Part shown: positions 13,680 to 15,203 of the stretch, piece by piece
Layout: each line of letters starts with the position of its first letter
Numbering within the stretch: position 1 is the stretch's first letter
Assembly (NCBI GenBank): GCA_017407765.1
Contig: JAFQVZ010000274.1
Span: 1-15,203, forward strand
Direction: 5' to 3'
Length of the DNA stretch: 15,203 bases
From: Clostridia bacterium
GTDB taxonomy: Bacteria; Bacillota; Clostridia; Oscillospirales; Butyricicoccaceae
The notes under the pieces: model-generated
What the model saw: only the letters and a program-made list of their open reading frames with translations
Databases searched by the model: none
Told to the model about the DNA's origin: nothing
Translations under genes and position numbers: made by a program

Positions 13680-15068
13680 ATGATCGGTTCTATCGCTATC
13701 GAAAAGATCAGAAATGAAAAAGAGACATTCATCGATCTCGCACAGAAGATGTGGGACAACCCCGAAGTAGGTTATAACGAAGTCAAGGCCTGCGCATGGA
13801 CAGCCGAAGTCCTCGAAAAGTATGGCTTTGAGGTAGAAGTAGGCGCATACGACCTGCCCACCTGCGTAGTCGGACGTTGGGGCAGTGGTCATCCCGTGAT
13901 CGGCCTGCTCGGCGAGCTTGATGCTCTTCCCGGCATGAGCCAGAAGCTCCAGACAACAAAGGAACCCGTCGTAGTCGGCGGTGCAGGTCAGGGCTGCGGC
14001 CACAACCTGCTGAACGTAGCCTGCCTCGCAGCAGCAGTCGGCATGAAGGCCGAGATGGAAGCCAAGAACCTGCCCGGCACAGTCGTATTCTATGGCTGCC
14101 CCGCAGAAGAGCTTCTGACAGGTAAGGTATTTATGGCCCGCAACGGCGCCTTCAAGGATCTTGACTGTGCATTTGCATGGCACGGCGGCAAGATGAACTC
14201 GGTAGGCCTTGGCGGCGGCAACGGCCTCAACAGCGCAACATTCCACTTCAAGGGTCGCACAGCCCATGCCGGCGGTGACCCCTACAACGGCCGTTCGGCT
14301 CTCGACGCATGCGAGATCATGAGCGTTGGCGCAAACTATCTGCGCGAGCACGTAACAGGCGACATCCGTATCCACTATGTATATAAGGAAGCCGGCACAG
14401 CTCCCAATATCGTTCCCGATAAGGCTTCGGTATGGTACTATGTCCGCGGCATGAACCGCAAGAACATCGAAGAGACCTATGCACGCCTTGTAAAGTGTGC
14501 CGAAGGTGCAGCTCATATGACCGAGACCGAGCTCGAGATCGAGTTCCACGGCGGCTGCTACAACGGCATGGCCAACGAGTATATGGCAAGAATGACACAT
14601 GCTCTGATGGAAGAGATGGAGAAGCCTCAGTGGACAGAAGAAGAGCTGGCATTTGCCCACGAGCTCAACAATAACAGCGACCAGTATGCCACAATGAAGG
14701 CAAATGGCCAGCTGGAAGGCTGCCCCATCCATGATGGTGTTGCTCCTCTTGTTAAGAGAATGGGCGGCGGCGGTTCCACCGACGTTGCTGACGTTCAGCA
14801 CATCGTTCCCTGCATCGGCGTAAACACAGCTACATGCAATCTCGCTGCTCCCGGCCACAGCTGGCAGATCACAGCCTGCGCAGGCATGGGCATCGGCTAT
14901 AAGGGCATGCTGTTCGGCGCCGAGGTAGTTGCAGCTGCAGCTATCAAGATGATCGAAGAGCCTGAGCATCTTGAGGCAGCAAAGAAGGAGTTCGAGGAAA
15001 TGATCAAGATCGAACCCTATAACTGCCCCATCCCCATGGATATCCCTGTACCTCAGCCCCAGAAATAA
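13680..15068 (+). CDS. M20D-family metallopeptidase/amidohydrolase, AbgB-like (copy 2)
   Basis: Paralogue of the preceding gene: by hand count 235 of the first 340 aligned residues are identical without gaps (about 69%). Residues 182-256 differ at only three positions. The protein has 462 residues and keeps the catalytic set C106-x-H108 (GQGCGHNLL), E143-E144 (CPAEELLTGK), H168 (AWHGG) and H393 (APGHSWQ). The region 340-366 is the most divergent between the copies, with a 2-residue length difference, and could contribute to a specificity difference. Both proteins end in PQPQK. The start at 13680 follows AAGGAG (13666-13671) by 8 nt; an in-frame ATG at 13650 has no such signal. No strong promoter lies in the 280-bp gap, which is filled by repeats, so it may depend on read-through from 11912-11940. 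The substrate is unknown. Confidence 0.92.
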   Translation: MIGSIAIEKIRNEKETFIDLAQKMWDNPEVGYNEVKACAWTAEVLEKYGFEVEVGAYDLPTCVVGRWGSGHPVIGLLGELDALPGMSQKLQTTKEPVVVGGAGQGCGHNLLNVACLAAAVGMKAEMEAKNLPGTVVFYGCPAEELLTGKVFMARNGAFKDLDCAFAWHGGKMNSVGLGGGNGLNSATFHFKGRTAHAGGDPYNGRSALDACEIMSVGANYLREHVTGDIRIHYVYKEAGTAPNIVPDKASVWYYVRGMNRKNIEETYARLVKCAEGAAHMTETELEIEFHGGCYNGMANEYMARMTHALMEEMEKPQWTEEELAFAHELNNNSDQYATMKANGQLEGCPIHDGVAPLVKRMGGGGSTDVADVQHIVPCIGVNTATCNLAAPGHSWQITACAGMGIGYKGMLFGAEVVAAAAIKMIEEPEHLEAAKKEFEEMIKIEPYNCPIPMDIPVPQPQK

Positions 15069-15085
15069 CTTCGTTATTTCCGGGG
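15057..15085 (+). repeat. Hairpin across the stop codon of M20 copy 2
   Basis: CCCC (15057-15060) and GAAATAAC (15062-15069) pair with GTTATTTC (15073-15080) and GGGG (15082-15085). The loop is TTC, with the same single A-C mismatch as at copy 1. The stop codon TAA is at 15066-15068. Compared with copy 1, both arms changed together (AGTAATC/GATTACT versus AATAAC/GTTATT), which argues that the fold itself is kept. Confidence 0.8.
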
Positions 15086-15158
15086 ACCCCAATAATAAAT
15101 AGATTTGCGGCGAGTGAATCGTCCGCAAATCATGCGCCGCCATTCTGACCGGCGGCGA
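15082..15158 (+). repeat. Intergenic structured repeat, copy R4
   Basis: The boundary GGGGACCCC (15082-15090) is followed by AATAATAAATA. The first hairpin is GATTTGCGG (15102-15110)/CCGCAAATC (15123-15131), with inner CGA/TCG around GTGAA. The second hairpin is a perfect 7 bp, CGCCGCC (15135-15141)/GGCGGCG (15151-15157), loop ATTCTGACC. At 77 bp it is the most complete copy in the window. Confidence 0.87.
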
Positions 15159-15203
15159 GGGACCCCGAAACTTAATAGATTTACTGCGGGGGCCCAACAA
15201 CAG
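15159..15203 (+). repeat. Intergenic structured repeat, copy R5 (partial, at window end)
   Basis: The boundary GGGACCCC (15159-15166), the spacer GAAACTTAATA and the start of the first hairpin (GATTT, 15178-15182) are present. The sequence then departs into ACTGC and meets another GGGGGCCC-like boundary at 15188-15195. This copy appears to be internally deleted, or a new element begins here; the window end prevents a decision. Confidence 0.65.

Noticed and set aside
11975..15200. Long minus-strand frames (418 and 520 codons) opposite the two M20 genes
   Set aside because: They are mirror images of biased coding sequence and resemble each other only because the sense genes are paralogues.
13415..15203. 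Possible integron attC sites
   Set aside because: The hairpin units are structurally reminiscent, but the conserved core sites (RYYYAAC/GTTRRRY) are missing, no integrase is present, and the genes between are paralogues rather than diverse cassettes.

Overview
The window looks like chromosomal DNA of an anaerobic Clostridia-class Firmicute, most plausibly an Oscillospiraceae/Ruminococcaceae-type gut commensal. This is an inference from gene content: an oxygen-sensitive class III ribonucleotide reductase, a clostridial D-Ala-D-Ala carboxypeptidase, a GerMN lipoprotein, strong AGGAGG-type ribosome binding sites and a roughly balanced base composition. No rRNA, tRNA, transposase, phage gene or CRISPR array was seen.

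Layout. (1) 1-1918 is housekeeping: the tail of an upstream gene, then upp (uracil salvage). A GNAT acetyltransferase converges on upp, and a second, divergently transcribed GNAT follows. Bidirectional terminators sit at both convergent junctions. (2) 1918-4008, minus strand: a D,D-carboxypeptidase followed by a parvulin-type prolyl isomerase, probably one transcript. (3) 4225-8588, plus strand: a tightly packed operon of OmpR-type response regulator, sensor kinase, GerMN lipoprotein and MATE exporter (gaps or overlaps of +5, -4 and -11 nt), ended by a strong terminator. (4) 8635-11840: nrdD-nrdG with a tandem pair of NrdR-box-like sites 31 bp apart, a perfect sigma-A promoter, a structured 5' leader of about 170 nt and a strong terminator. 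(5) 11912-15203: two consecutive AbgB-like M20 metallopeptidase paralogues, about 69% identical over their first 340 residues. Each is followed immediately by copies of an unusual intergenic repeat.

The least ordinary feature is that repeat. Five copies (three after the first M20 gene, two after the second, the last cut by the window end) share a GGGACCCC-like boundary, an A/T-rich AATAGA spacer and, in four copies, a hairpin. The hairpin stem changes sequence between copies but keeps its pairing, around a conserved TGAAT-type loop. Two full copies carry a second GC-rich hairpin. Both M20 genes also have a hairpin folded across their stop codon, again with compensating changes, and its 3' arm runs into the GGGGNCCCC boundary. 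This pattern suggests a structured RNA or a mobile or recombinogenic element. I do not recognise it as a named family.

How the genes fit together: region 3 looks like an envelope-sensing signalling unit comparable in order to actinobacterial MtrA-MtrB-LpqB. Region 4 supplies dNTPs anaerobically under likely NrdR control. Region 5 encodes abundant amidohydrolases (strong codon bias) probably acting on N-acyl amino acid or aminobenzoyl-glutamate-like amides, substrate unknown.
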